Assembly: GCA_002347485.1 (NCBI GenBank)
Contig: DDXM01000007.1
Span: 1-27,032 of the forward strand
Length of the DNA: 27,032 bases
Source: Anaerolineaceae bacterium UBA2260
Lineage (GTDB): Bacteria > Chloroflexota > Anaerolineae > Anaerolineales > Anaerolineaceae
Direction of reading: 5' to 3'
Part shown: positions 15,127-22,638 of the stretch, piece after piece
Position numbering within the stretch: the stretch's first letter is position 1
Layout: each line of letters starts with the position of its first letter
Made by a program: the position numbers and the translations under genes
Notes under the pieces: generated by a model
Databases searched by the model: none
Told to the model about the DNA's origin: nothing
What the model saw: the letters and a program-made list of their open reading frames with translations, nothing else

Positions 15127-15975
15127 TCAGTCCTCAGCGTATCCGCACAATGCCAATGCCCCGGGGCCGGTGCTGATGCCCAGCACTGGACCGGTGATGT
15201 TGACGATGAGTTCGACCGGGTTAAATTCCCGCTTTATGCGTTCCGCCATTTCCTCGGCTTCGGTGAGGATGTTGCCGTGCATCACCGCGATATGTAATTT
15301 CTGTTTAGCCTTGAAATGCTCGAAGAACTTGTTGTACATCTGGTCGATCACACCCTTGTGCGTGCGTGAAAGTGAAGCGGGTTCCACCAGCCCGGTCTTG
15401 TGATTGATCGAAATCAGGGGACGAATCTTCAGCACGCTGCCAACCCATTTGACCGCGTTTCCGATGCGCCCGCTTTTCTGCAGGTATTCCAATGATTCCA
15501 TGGCGACGTACTGCACAAGCCTGGTTTTGAGTTCATCCAGCATGGCGAGGATCTCGCCCACTTTCATGCCAGCGTCGCGGGCGCGGGCAGCTGCCAGCAC
15601 CTGCCAGCCCAGGCTCATGGAGGGGCTTTTTCCGTCCACCACCGAAACCGGAACTCGGACAAGTTTGGCGGCTTCCGATGCCATGTGGTATGCGCCGCTC
15701 ATGGCGCTGCTGACCGTGAGCGCAATGATCTCGCTTGCGCCTTTCGCAGCAACCTCCTCGTAGACTTTTTTGAAATCCTCGATACTCGCCTGAGATGAAG
15801 TCGGGTAATCGAGGTCTGTCTTGATGCGCTGGTAAAAATCGACCGGCTGCATGTCCACGCGATCACGGTATTGCTGGTTGCCCCAGATGATGTAGTGCGG
15901 GATGATGGTGATATCGTATTGCTTGATGAGGTTGTCAGGAATGTCGCAGGTGCTGTCAGTGATGATTCGAATCAT
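15127..15975 (-). CDS. DegV family fatty-acid-binding protein
   Basis: A 282-residue DegV-domain protein. The family binds a single fatty acid; FakB members hand it to the kinase FakA for phosphorylation. Visible signatures are IITDSTCDIP at the N terminus, YPTSSQAS with the family serines, TVSSAMSGAYHMA, VVDGKSPSMSLG and SGRIGN, with an RPLISINHKTG segment and a C-terminal HGN motif in VMHGNILTEAE. The product is cytoplasmic. ATG 15975 follows GGGAG with proper spacing and is preferred over ATG 15987. No fakA is present nearby. It is convergent with the kinase gene and downstream, on the same strand, of the ccm operon. Confidence 0.92.
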   Translation of the reverse strand: MIRIITDSTCDIPDNLIKQYDITIIPHYIIWGNQQYRDRVDMQPVDFYQRIKTDLDYPTSSQASIEDFKKVYEEVAAKGASEIIALTVSSAMSGAYHMASEAAKLVRVPVSVVDGKSPSMSLGWQVLAAARARDAGMKVGEILAMLDELKTRLVQYVAMESLEYLQKSGRIGNAVKWVGSVLKIRPLISINHKTGLVEPASLSRTHKGVIDQMYNKFFEHFKAKQKLHIAVMHGNILTEAEEMAERIKREFNPVELIVNITGPVLGISTGPGALALCGYAED

Positions 15976-16004
15976 TATCGCTCCCATTGGAAGGTATGTT
16001 TTTT

Positions 16005-16010
16005 ATTATA
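16005..16010 (-). promoter_or_regulatory. Candidate -10 box upstream of the DegV gene
   Basis: A perfect minus-strand TATAAT (16005-16010) lies 30 bases before the DegV start, but no convincing -35 is seen 16-18 bases beyond. It suggests that the DegV gene has its own promoter apart from the ccm operon. No intrinsic terminator was found between ccmD and this site. Confidence 0.35.
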
Positions 16011-16097
16011 ATCCTAACATTTCTGCTAAAGCCATGTTGTTGGTATTAAAGGTTTACGATCCCTGGGTGTTAAAGCGTTATCGGCATCTTACCAGGC

Positions 16098-16244
16098 TTA
16101 TGAGTTTTCTTCCAGGTCTTTGAGCGCGGCCTTCAGTTTCTCAACCTTCCTGTATCGAAGATAAAGGCTGAATACATAAATCGCGATTCCTCCCAGGATG
16201 ACAGTGAAGCCCGCGATCATGTAAATGGTGGTATCAGGTGTCAT
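16098..16244 (-). CDS. ccmD: CcmD, small haem exporter subunit
   Basis: A 48-residue reading frame that was found by hand. It has one membrane helix (MIAGFTVILGGIAIYVFSLY, about residues 9-28) followed by the basic segment LRYRKVEKLKAALKDLEENS. That topology, length and placement directly after ccmC are the hallmarks of CcmD, which helps release haem-loaded CcmE from the CcmABC complex. Its ATG overlaps the TGA of ccmC in an ATGA junction (16241-16244), indicating translational coupling. It is the last gene of the operon. Confidence 0.85.
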   Translation of the reverse strand: MTPDTTIYMIAGFTVILGGIAIYVFSLYLRYRKVEKLKAALKDLEENS

Positions 16245-16954
16245 CCTTCACCTCCCGCTTCGATCTCCATGCGTTTCTGTTGAACCTCGTTCTGCGCCAT
16301 ACCCAGACAGTAACGGTGCCAATAAAGCGCGATGAACAGGATGGTGAAAGCCGCCAGGCTGCCGAAGAATGCTGCCTGCATTCTGGGGCTCATGGCAAAG
16401 GTGCCGACGGATGGATCGCTGGACCCCACCAGCACCGGGTGAATGGTGCGAAACACGCGTATGGAGATGAAAGTGAGGGGAACGCTGACGAACCCGACCG
16501 TGGCGTAAACCGCTGATAGCCTGGCGCGGTTTTTTGGGTCATCCAGTCCGCTGCGCAGCAGCAGGTACGCGGCGTAGATCAACTCCATGATCAATGTGGT
16601 GGTCAGGCGTGGATCCCATGTCCACCAGGTATTCCACACCGGGCGCGCCCATATGGAACCGCTGAAGATGCCCAACGCAATGAACACCATCCCGATCTCT
16701 ATCCCAGCAAGGCTGGCTGTATCCCACTTGAGGTCGCGTGTCTTCAGGTAGGCGATTGCCGCCACGGTGGCGACCAGGAAGCCCAACATACCGGTCCAGC
16801 TTGCTGCCACATGGAAGTAAAAAACCTTTTGCACCCTGCCCATGGTCAATTCGATCGGCGCGTAGAACATAACCAGCAGAAAGGCCGCGCTGAGGCTGAT
16901 GATTGCCAGCACGTCAACCAGGCGCAACAGGGATGGGGTATTGTCTGATCTCAT
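16241..16954 (-). CDS. ccmC: CcmC, haem handling protein of cytochrome c maturation System I
   Basis: A 237-residue polytopic membrane protein with about six helices. The haem-handling WWD-type motif is seen as WNTWWTWDPRLTTTL at about residues 106-120, flanked by conserved histidines (FYFHVAASW near residue 48 and TIHPVL in the C-terminal third). CcmC binds haem at the outer face and attaches it to CcmE with help from CcmAB and CcmD. It starts 11 bases after ccmB. Length is normal for the family. Confidence 0.95.
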   Translation of the reverse strand: MRSDNTPSLLRLVDVLAIISLSAAFLLVMFYAPIELTMGRVQKVFYFHVAASWTGMLGFLVATVAAIAYLKTRDLKWDTASLAGIEIGMVFIALGIFSGSIWARPVWNTWWTWDPRLTTTLIMELIYAAYLLLRSGLDDPKNRARLSAVYATVGFVSVPLTFISIRVFRTIHPVLVGSSDPSVGTFAMSPRMQAAFFGSLAAFTILFIALYWHRYCLGMAQNEVQQKRMEIEAGGEG

Positions 16955-16965
16955 GGCGATTCACT

Positions 16966-17640
16966 CTATTCTTCAATTATTTTATCAAATACCAGCAACC
17001 CGACCGCGGTGAAAAGCAGATCATATCCTGCCAGGATCAACAGCCAGGTGGAAAGTTCGCCCTGGATGCCGCCTTGCAGGAGGATTGTTGAGGCGCGCAC
17101 TACCGCCAGCAGCAGGGGGATGAGCACTGGAAAGAGCAGCACGGGCAGCAGCATGTCGCGCGTACGCAATTGCAGTGACAGCGCGGAGAGCAGGGTCCCG
17201 GTAAGGATGTAGCCCAGCGTGCCTAATACGATCACACCAAAGAAACCGGCGGAAAAGAGATCAATATTGTTGAACAGTGCGTACACCGGCACGATGACAA
17301 AGGCGGTGATGAGCATATACACCCAGTTCACCAGAGCTTTGCCAAAATAAATCGCGGTGTGGTCAACCGGCGCGAGCAGCAGCCCGTCAAATCCCTCACG
17401 GTCCTTTTCCAGCGACATGGAGCGGTTAAGGCTGATAGTGCCGGCAAAACACAGCGTCACCCAGATCACCCCCGGCGCGGCTTTGCTGCGCATGTCAACC
17501 GATAGGTCAAACGCGAAGACAAAGATGAGGATGACGGTGAGGGCGAAGACCAGCATGGTGCCCAGGATCTCGCGCGTGCGGCGCTCCGCCAGCAGGTCCT
17601 TCCAAAATATCGCGGCGACGGCGTTGAGAAATACCCTCAT
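16966..17640 (-). CDS. ccmB: CcmB, membrane subunit of the Ccm ABC complex
   Basis: A 224-residue integral membrane protein with about six helices, beginning with the family's FWKDLLAERRTREI cytoplasmic segment, then SLNRSMSLEKDREGFDGLLLAP, the coupling-loop region facing CcmA, and LLPVLLFPVLIPLLLAVV late in the sequence. It forms the channel-like part of the CcmABCD complex that frees holo-CcmE. The start overlaps the ccmA stop as ATGA (17637-17640). Confidence 0.95.
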   Translation of the reverse strand: MRVFLNAVAAIFWKDLLAERRTREILGTMLVFALTVILIFVFAFDLSVDMRSKAAPGVIWVTLCFAGTISLNRSMSLEKDREGFDGLLLAPVDHTAIYFGKALVNWVYMLITAFVIVPVYALFNNIDLFSAGFFGVIVLGTLGYILTGTLLSALSLQLRTRDMLLPVLLFPVLIPLLLAVVRASTILLQGGIQGELSTWLLILAGYDLLFTAVGLLVFDKIIEE

Positions 17641-18368
17641 TCCGCGCCACCCTCGGCTAGTTTCACCGGCAGCGCGCCTGTGATCTCGCGGTACAGGTTA
17701 GCCAGCCCTTCCGGGGTTAGGTCGGCGCGAGGCTGCGAGTGGGCGATCTTGCCCTGGTGCAGCAGATCAATGCGCATGCCTGCGCGGCAGGCTTTGTCAA
17801 GATCGTGGGTGGCCAGCAGCACCATTTTTCCAGCCGACGCGGCTTGCTGGATTAACGTTTCAAAAACCGCGCTTGAATCCTGGTCCAGCCCGGTGTAAGG
17901 CTCGTCCAACAGCAGACAGGCGGGGTCGTGGAGCAGGGCGCGGGCGATTGAGAGACGCTGCTGCATGCCGCGGGAAAAGGCGCGTACCAGGTCATCGGCG
18001 CGCGAACGCAGGTTTACCATCTCGAGCAGTTCGTTGACCCGCTCGTCAATAGCGGAAATTTGATACATTCGGCCAAAGAAACGCAGGTTCTCCTGCGCGC
18101 TCAGGTTGCCATAGAGCATGGGTGCGTGCAGCACCACCCCGATCTGCCGGCGGTATTCAGCGGGATCGTTGCGCGTATTGATATTGTTGAACTGAACCTG
18201 TCCGATATCCGCCCGGGCGAGGTCGCTGAGGACGCGCAGCAGGGTGGTTTTACCGGCGCCGTTCACGCCGATGAGGGAGACGATCTCACCTGGCTCGATG
18301 CTGATCGAGAGCCCGCGCAGCACTTTGCGGCTGCCGTAAGACTTGGTGAGATTGACTGCCTTGAGCAT
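17637..18368 (-). CDS. ccmA: CcmA, ATP-binding subunit of the Ccm ABC complex
   Basis: A 243-residue cytoplasmic ATPase. Walker A is GVNGAGKTTLL (about residues 34-44), signature is FSRGMQQRLSIARALL, Walker B is ACLLLDEPYTGLD and the switch histidine lies in LLATHDLD. FSRGMQQR in place of LSGGQQ is common in CcmA. ATP hydrolysis drives release of haem-loaded CcmE rather than haem export across the membrane. It follows the CcmI-like gene by 17 bases. Confidence 0.95.
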   Translation of the reverse strand: MLKAVNLTKSYGSRKVLRGLSISIEPGEIVSLIGVNGAGKTTLLRVLSDLARADIGQVQFNNINTRNDPAEYRRQIGVVLHAPMLYGNLSAQENLRFFGRMYQISAIDERVNELLEMVNLRSRADDLVRAFSRGMQQRLSIARALLHDPACLLLDEPYTGLDQDSSAVFETLIQQAASAGKMVLLATHDLDKACRAGMRIDLLHQGKIAHSQPRADLTPEGLANLYREITGALPVKLAEGGAE

Positions 18369-18385
18369 AGGTTAAGTAGAGACCT

Positions 18386-18691
18386 CTAAACGGCGGTTGT
18401 TCCGGGATTGGTATCTTCAGGGTGTAACTGCCCGCGCAGGGAAGCCGCAAGGAGGAGCAGTTCGGCGCGCAGCGCGCTGTGTTCTTCTACAGTCAGTTTG
18501 CCCAGGTTGAACTCAAAATCCAGTTCACGGATCTGGTCAAGAACTGCGTTGTATTCGTCAAGCAGGCGTTTGTTGCTGTCGATCGTGGTAACACTGGTGG
18601 CTTCGTCCTGCATCGTGAACAATGGCCGCGTGACATACACGATCACCAGGGCGAGAATGATGACTGTAACGATGACAGGAACAAGGGTCAT
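18386..18691 (-). CDS. CcmI-like N-terminal-domain membrane protein
   Basis: A 101-residue protein with one N-terminal membrane helix (about 2-23) followed by a coiled helical region RLLDEYNAVLDQIRELDFEFNLGKLTVEEH-type segment at about 42-72. The D-F-x-x-x-x-GKL pattern is that of the N-terminal part of CcmI/CycH, the apocytochrome chaperone, but the TPR part is absent. Its position within the ccm operon, between ccmG and ccmA, supports a minimal CcmI role, presumably assisting CcmF-CcmH. Assignment by pattern and context; no symbol is given. Confidence 0.7.
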   Translation of the reverse strand: MTLVPVIVTVIILALVIVYVTRPLFTMQDEATSVTTIDSNKRLLDEYNAVLDQIRELDFEFNLGKLTVEEHSALRAELLLLAASLRGQLHPEDTNPGTTAV

Positions 18692-18704
18692 CTTCTACCT
18701 CCTT

Positions 18705-19256
18705 CTAATCCGCCAGTTCGAGCGCGGCGCGGATCTCTTCCGCAGACTGGAAGGGGCCGATCTGGATGGCGACAAGCCGGCCGTCGCGGCCGATGATATA
18801 GGTTTCCGGCACGGCGTCCACTTTGAACAGGCGCGAGATGCGCGAGCCCAAATCCGGCCCGTTGGGGAAGGTGATGCCGTATTTCTCCAGGAAGGCCAGC
18901 GAGTCTTTTTCAGTGTCCACATAATTAACGCCGAGGAAGACGATTTCCCCTTTGTCCTTTACCTCCTGCCACACTTCTTCGAGCGCTGCGCCTTCTTCAT
19001 CGCATGAGGCGCACCACGATGACCAGAAGTTTAACAGGATGACCTTGCCTTGGAGCTGCGATTTTTGATACGTCTCGCCTGAGAAGGTGGTTACCGTGAA
19101 ATCAGGAATCTCTGAACCGATTTCAAGCGTATCCTGCCTGGAATTTTTCATCTGAATGGCGAACAGAGTGATCATGCCGATCAATATGATCCCCGCGACC
19201 AGCGCAATGGCGATCGGGAAGCGTTTCCTGGTGGAGGTTGGTGGATTGTGTGTCAT
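18705..19256 (-). CDS. ccmG: Membrane-anchored thioredoxin-like protein, CcmG/ResA-like
   Basis: A 183-residue TlpA/ResA/DsbE-type redoxin. An N-terminal membrane anchor (about 14-34) places the domain outside the cytoplasmic membrane. The active site is FWSSWCASCDEE with C82 and C85, and the cis-proline loop is DAVPETYIIGRDG. Such proteins reduce the cysteines of apocytochrome CxxCH sites, working with CcmH, before haem attachment. The start overlaps the ccmH stop (ATGA, 19253-19256). The sequence resembles ResA as much as CcmG; the operon decides for ccmG. Confidence 0.88.
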   Translation of the reverse strand: MTHNPPTSTRKRFPIAIALVAGIILIGMITLFAIQMKNSRQDTLEIGSEIPDFTVTTFSGETYQKSQLQGKVILLNFWSSWCASCDEEGAALEEVWQEVKDKGEIVFLGVNYVDTEKDSLAFLEKYGITFPNGPDLGSRISRLFKVDAVPETYIIGRDGRLVAIQIGPFQSAEEIRAALELAD

Positions 19257-19744
19257 TGCTTCCTCTTAAGATCCTGCTCGATCTCGTTGATTACACTGTC
19301 CAGGGGCGCGTGATCTGCGGGTGTCGCGATCTCCACCGCCGGGAGTGGTTGCGTTTTTGATCTGGAAACGAACCTGACAGCGATGACGATGCCGGAAAGA
19401 ATAATAATGGGTGGCAGTACATAAATCAGCCAGTTGAAACCGCGGCGCGGCGGCACGGCGAGCACCTGGTCGCCGTATTGCAGGGCAAAGAACTCCTTGA
19501 TCTGGGGTTCGCTCCACCCGAGCTCCATCTTTTCCCTGATCAGGTCGCGCCATTGGGCGCAGGCTTGGGTCGGGCAGACGTCAAGTGGCACATTCTCGCA
19601 CACCGGGCAGTAGAGTTCCTCTGCCAGCGCGTTCACCTGGTCGTCGGTGATGGGGCTGGTATCCTGCGCGTAGCCGATACCCTGAGGAACAAAGGCGACC
19701 AGCGCAGATAGCATGATGACAACGCAGAACAACTGGCGCTTCAT
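19253..19744 (-). CDS. ccmH: CcmH, apocytochrome thiol-reductase subunit, with four cysteines
   Basis: A 163-residue periplasm-type membrane protein. Signal peptide 1-26, then the CcmH domain with LYCPVCENVPLDVCPTQAC-type site: C46 and C49 form the expected CxxC, while C57 and C62 are an added pair in a CPTQAC motif. The family's usual form has only the first pair, followed by Ser/Asn. The helical region QWRDLIREKMELGWSEPQIKEFF and LQYGDQVLAVPPRRGFNWL match the family, followed by one membrane helix (about 107-126). It provides electrons to, or holds, apocytochrome for CcmF. ATG 19744 overlaps the ccmF stop (ATGA) and has GGAGAAA upstream; a longer in-frame extension lies inside ccmF. Confidence 0.92.
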   Translation of the reverse strand: MKRQLFCVVIMLSALVAFVPQGIGYAQDTSPITDDQVNALAEELYCPVCENVPLDVCPTQACAQWRDLIREKMELGWSEPQIKEFFALQYGDQVLAVPPRRGFNWLIYVLPPIIILSGIVIAVRFVSRSKTQPLPAVEIATPADHAPLDSVINEIEQDLKRKQ

Positions 19745-21774
19745 GCTTTCTCCTTTAGCGCGAGCGGTCTTCGTTCGCGTGACGGCCACAGCGCGACCAG
19801 CGTGCCCAGGATCAGCACGACTGTGCCGATCCACAGCCAGTTGATGAGCGGGTTACGAAACACCTTAAAGGTCGCGCCTTCCGCGGTGATTTCCAGCCAG
19901 TCCACCAGCACGATATAAAGATCTTCAGAAAGCGTGCTGTGGATGCCGGGCCTGGTCACCGATTGCTGGGAATAGTAATAGTAATCGCTCCCCGGGTAGA
20001 CCCGTCCAACCTCACGCCCGTCTCGGCTGATGAGGATGGAGGCTTGCGCGATGTTACGCCCGTCCGGTGTGTCCTGCAGTTCCAGCTTCTCGTAAGTGAA
20101 AGTGTAACCGGAAAGCTGCAGAGATTCTCCTTCGGCTACCATGCCCTGGGTGGTGGTCTGGAACATTTCGATGCCGATGATCCCAAGCCCCATCAGCGCG
20201 ACGCCGATGTGAATGAGGTAGCCGCCGTAGCGCCGGCGGTTGTGGCGCACCAGGTTGTTGAACGACTGCCATCCGGATTCTTTGTGAACGCGGGAGCGCA
20301 GTCGGATGGATTTGAGTGTGTCCATGAGTGTGGCGATCACAGCGAAGAACACAAACCAGATGCTCAACAAGGCGATCCAGCTGGTTGCGCCTAAAAACAA
20401 TGCCACCCCCGGTGCGGCGAGCGCGAGCGCGGCGGGAAGCCAGATGTTTCTGCCCAGGCTGCTGGCAGTAGCCGCCCCCCACACTGTCAGCGGCACCACG
20501 CCCATCAGGAGCAAAAGCAGCGCGAAGAGCGGACCGGTGGCGCTTTCATAGAAGGGAGGGCCAACAGTTACCTTTTGACCGGTGACTAGCTCGGAGACGA
20601 TCGGGAAGAGGATCCCGATCAGGCAGATGAGGAAGATGGCGACGAAAAGCAGGTTGTTCAGCACAAACGCGCCTTCCTTGGAGAAGAACGAACGGATCTG
20701 GTACGCGGAGCCGAGGTCGTTCCAACGCCACAACAGTAATCCCAGCGAGATGAGGAACATGAGCGCGATAAACGCCAGGAAGAAAGGTCCGATGCTGGAT
20801 TCGGAGAACGAGTGCACCGAGGAGAGCAGTCCGGAGCGCGTGAGGAAGGTGCCGAAGATGACCAGGCAGAAGGTGAGGACGATCAGGGCGATCGTCCAGT
20901 GTTTGAACAAACCGCGTTTTTCCTGCGTGATCATCGAGTGCAGGTAAGCGGTGCCGGTCAGCCAGGGGATCAGCGCGGAGATTTCCACGGGATCCCAGGC
21001 CCAGTAGCCGCCCCAACCCAACACGTCGTACGCCCAGCGGCTGCCCAGCACAAGCCCGATGGAGAGAAAAAGCCAGGCCATCAGCGACCATTTGCGGGTG
21101 GATTTGATCCATTGGTCGTCGCTGCGGCCGGTAATGAGCGCGGCGATGGCGTATGCGTAAGGGATGACAAACCCGGTGAAGCCGAGATAGAGGGCAGGCG
21201 GGTGCACAACCATGCCGAAGTGGCGCAGCAGCGGGTTCAAACCGGCGCCATCCGGCGGATCTGCCTGGAGCGACATCATTGGCGGCAAAAGTGAACTGAC
21301 TACCTGCCCATCCATGGTGATGAAATAGCGGTGGAAGGGATTCTCAAAAAAGAGGACGAGTATGAGGAAGAAGAACAAGGTGAAACTGGTTACCGTGATC
21401 ACCCAGGGTAGCAGGTCGTTTTCTGATTTCCACTTGCGCGCGAGCGTGATGAAGGAAAAGCCCGCCAGCAGCCAGCACCAGAACAGCAACGAACCTTCCT
21501 GCCCGCCCCATAGCGCGGCAATCTTAAGATAGAGCGGCATGGCAAGGTCAGTCGTCTGATACACGTAGGTGTATTCAAAATGACCGCTAATCAGTAGAAT
21601 AAGCAGGGCGAGGATCGAAATGGAGAGTAATGGGAATGTGATCAGCGCGGCGCGGCGGGCGGTTTCGAGCATGGCCGCGGAACGTGACCTGCCGCCGTAG
21701 ATGGAGGTAACCACTGCCAGCAGCGAGGTCACCAGGGCGATAACGAGCGTCCCGTAGCCGATGGGACCGATCAC
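19741..21774 (-). CDS. ccmF: CcmF, cytochrome c haem lyase subunit
   Basis: A 677-residue polytopic membrane protein with about 14-15 helices. The WWD haem-handling motif is WGGYWAWDPVEISALIPW, and conserved histidines are seen near HPPALYLGF and in HSFSES. The large outer loop lies between the last two helices (about residues 525-640), ending in a helix WLWIGTVVLILGTLVALW. CcmF with CcmH transfers haem from CcmE to apocytochrome and reduces haem. GTG 21774 is chosen because it overlaps the ccmE stop (GTGA) and AGGTGG precedes it; the longer start GTG 21819 lies inside ccmE. Confidence 0.95.
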   Translation of the reverse strand: MIGPIGYGTLVIALVTSLLAVVTSIYGGRSRSAAMLETARRAALITFPLLSISILALLILLISGHFEYTYVYQTTDLAMPLYLKIAALWGGQEGSLLFWCWLLAGFSFITLARKWKSENDLLPWVITVTSFTLFFFLILVLFFENPFHRYFITMDGQVVSSLLPPMMSLQADPPDGAGLNPLLRHFGMVVHPPALYLGFTGFVIPYAYAIAALITGRSDDQWIKSTRKWSLMAWLFLSIGLVLGSRWAYDVLGWGGYWAWDPVEISALIPWLTGTAYLHSMITQEKRGLFKHWTIALIVLTFCLVIFGTFLTRSGLLSSVHSFSESSIGPFFLAFIALMFLISLGLLLWRWNDLGSAYQIRSFFSKEGAFVLNNLLFVAIFLICLIGILFPIVSELVTGQKVTVGPPFYESATGPLFALLLLLMGVVPLTVWGAATASSLGRNIWLPAALALAAPGVALFLGATSWIALLSIWFVFFAVIATLMDTLKSIRLRSRVHKESGWQSFNNLVRHNRRRYGGYLIHIGVALMGLGIIGIEMFQTTTQGMVAEGESLQLSGYTFTYEKLELQDTPDGRNIAQASILISRDGREVGRVYPGSDYYYYSQQSVTRPGIHSTLSEDLYIVLVDWLEITAEGATFKVFRNPLINWLWIGTVVLILGTLVALWPSRERRPLALKEKA

Positions 21775-22286
21775 GGCGCCACCTGCGAGGGTACACCTTC
21801 CTCGTAGCGGGATGGGCACTTGAGCAGCAGCTCGTCAGCGTAGAAAACGCCGTCTTCGCCCAACTTGCCGGTCATGATGGCTTGGGCCTCGTTGGTCAAC
21901 AGGTCTGGCTGCACGCCAATATAAACGACCTGCAAGCGGTTGGCGCTGGGGTCAAGCACCGCGGTGTGCAGCACCGCTGCCAGTCCACCACGCGCTTCGA
22001 TCTCGTCGTTGTCGCCGGGAATATGTGCCACGGTAAACGCCAGGTTCATTGTGCGGGGATCGTAGGTGATGGTATCCCCCAACACCACGCCGGAGACGCG
22101 CACGCTGGTGCCGCTGTTGACCTTGCCGGAAACAAGTTCATCGATGGTCAGATAATACTGGGCGTTGCCTTTCAGGCTGGTGATTACCAACAGCACAACC
22201 GCGGCAAACATCAGGATTCCACCGATCAGAAATTTGTTGAATTTAATGCCGCGTTTGGGTTTGACCGATTGGGGATTCTGTTCCAA
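21771..22286 (-). CDS. ccmE: CcmE, haem chaperone of CxxxY type
   Basis: A 171-residue haem chaperone. Membrane anchor about 19-38, then the OB-fold: YYLTIDELV, GTSVRVSGVVLGDTITYD, LAFTVAH, VVYIGVQPDLLTNEAQAIMTGKL and the C-terminal ADELLLKCPSRYEEG. The haem-attachment site is CPSRY (C157, Y161), i.e. CxxxY, in place of the HxxxY of most proteobacterial CcmE. This variant is known from archaea and some anaerobes. AGGAG is best spaced for the TTG at 22286; GTG 22292 lies in frame just two codons earlier with the ribosome binding site abutting it. It is the first gene of the ccm operon. Confidence 0.93.
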   Translation of the reverse strand: MEQNPQSVKPKRGIKFNKFLIGGILMFAAVVLLVITSLKGNAQYYLTIDELVSGKVNSGTSVRVSGVVLGDTITYDPRTMNLAFTVAHIPGDNDEIEARGGLAAVLHTAVLDPSANRLQVVYIGVQPDLLTNEAQAIMTGKLGEDGVFYADELLLKCPSRYEEGVPSQVAP

Positions 22287-22336
22287 AATCACTCCTGTTC
22301 ACACTTTTTCAATGAAAAACGATCTGCAATAGCGTG

Positions 22337-22342
22337 ATTATA
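22337..22342 (-). promoter_or_regulatory. Candidate -10 box of the ccm operon promoter
   Basis: A perfect minus-strand TATAAT at 22337-22342 would place transcription start near 22330, about 45 bases before ccmE. The -35 region at 17-18 bases is weak, so an activator may be needed. Confidence 0.4.
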
Positions 22343-22523
22343 ACAAACAACAAACAGGCAGTTGACCGGATTTATGTAACCATAAGGTATGGACAAAAGC
22401 ACAATTGTGGATTGACGAAAAATTATTTAATCCAGGTACAAAGGGATCTGGATTTTTGAAAAAAACAATCATCTCGTAAGGATTGACATTTGTCTTGATT
22501 TATCGTTCTTTGGTCACAGTCGC

Positions 22524-22552
22524 TTGCGATTACAAAAAAAAGAATATATAAT
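22524..22552 (+). promoter_or_regulatory. Promoter of the five-haem cytochrome gene
   Basis: TTGCGA (22524-22529), 17-base spacer, TATAAT (22547-22552). Transcription would start near 22559, giving an 80-base leader before ATG 22639. The -10 is perfect and the -35 is reasonable. Confidence 0.55.
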
Positions 22553-22638
22553 TTTACGAATCTCAATTACAAACAAGAAATACCAGGCAATCCATATATT
22601 TTGATGTTACATTTAATACCATGAAAGGAAGAGACCCA

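Larger units (their letters stand above)
22287..22638. other. 352-base divergent regulatory region between ccm operon and multihaem cytochrome
   Basis: AT-rich gap with no credible gene. It holds the ccm -10 box, the cytochrome promoter, a small inverted repeat CCATAAGGTATGG (22380-22392) and a GGATT/AATCC pair (about 22410-22433). No recognised FNR, riboswitch or terminator structure was identified. Shared regulation of ccm and its likely client is plausible from the arrangement but no common operator was proven. Confidence 0.6.

Noticed and set aside
20546..21112. Long open frame of 188 codons on the minus strand within ccmF
   Set aside because: It is an out-of-frame shadow of ccmF, with Arg/His/Leu-rich composition and no domain, while the ccmF frame has full family motifs.
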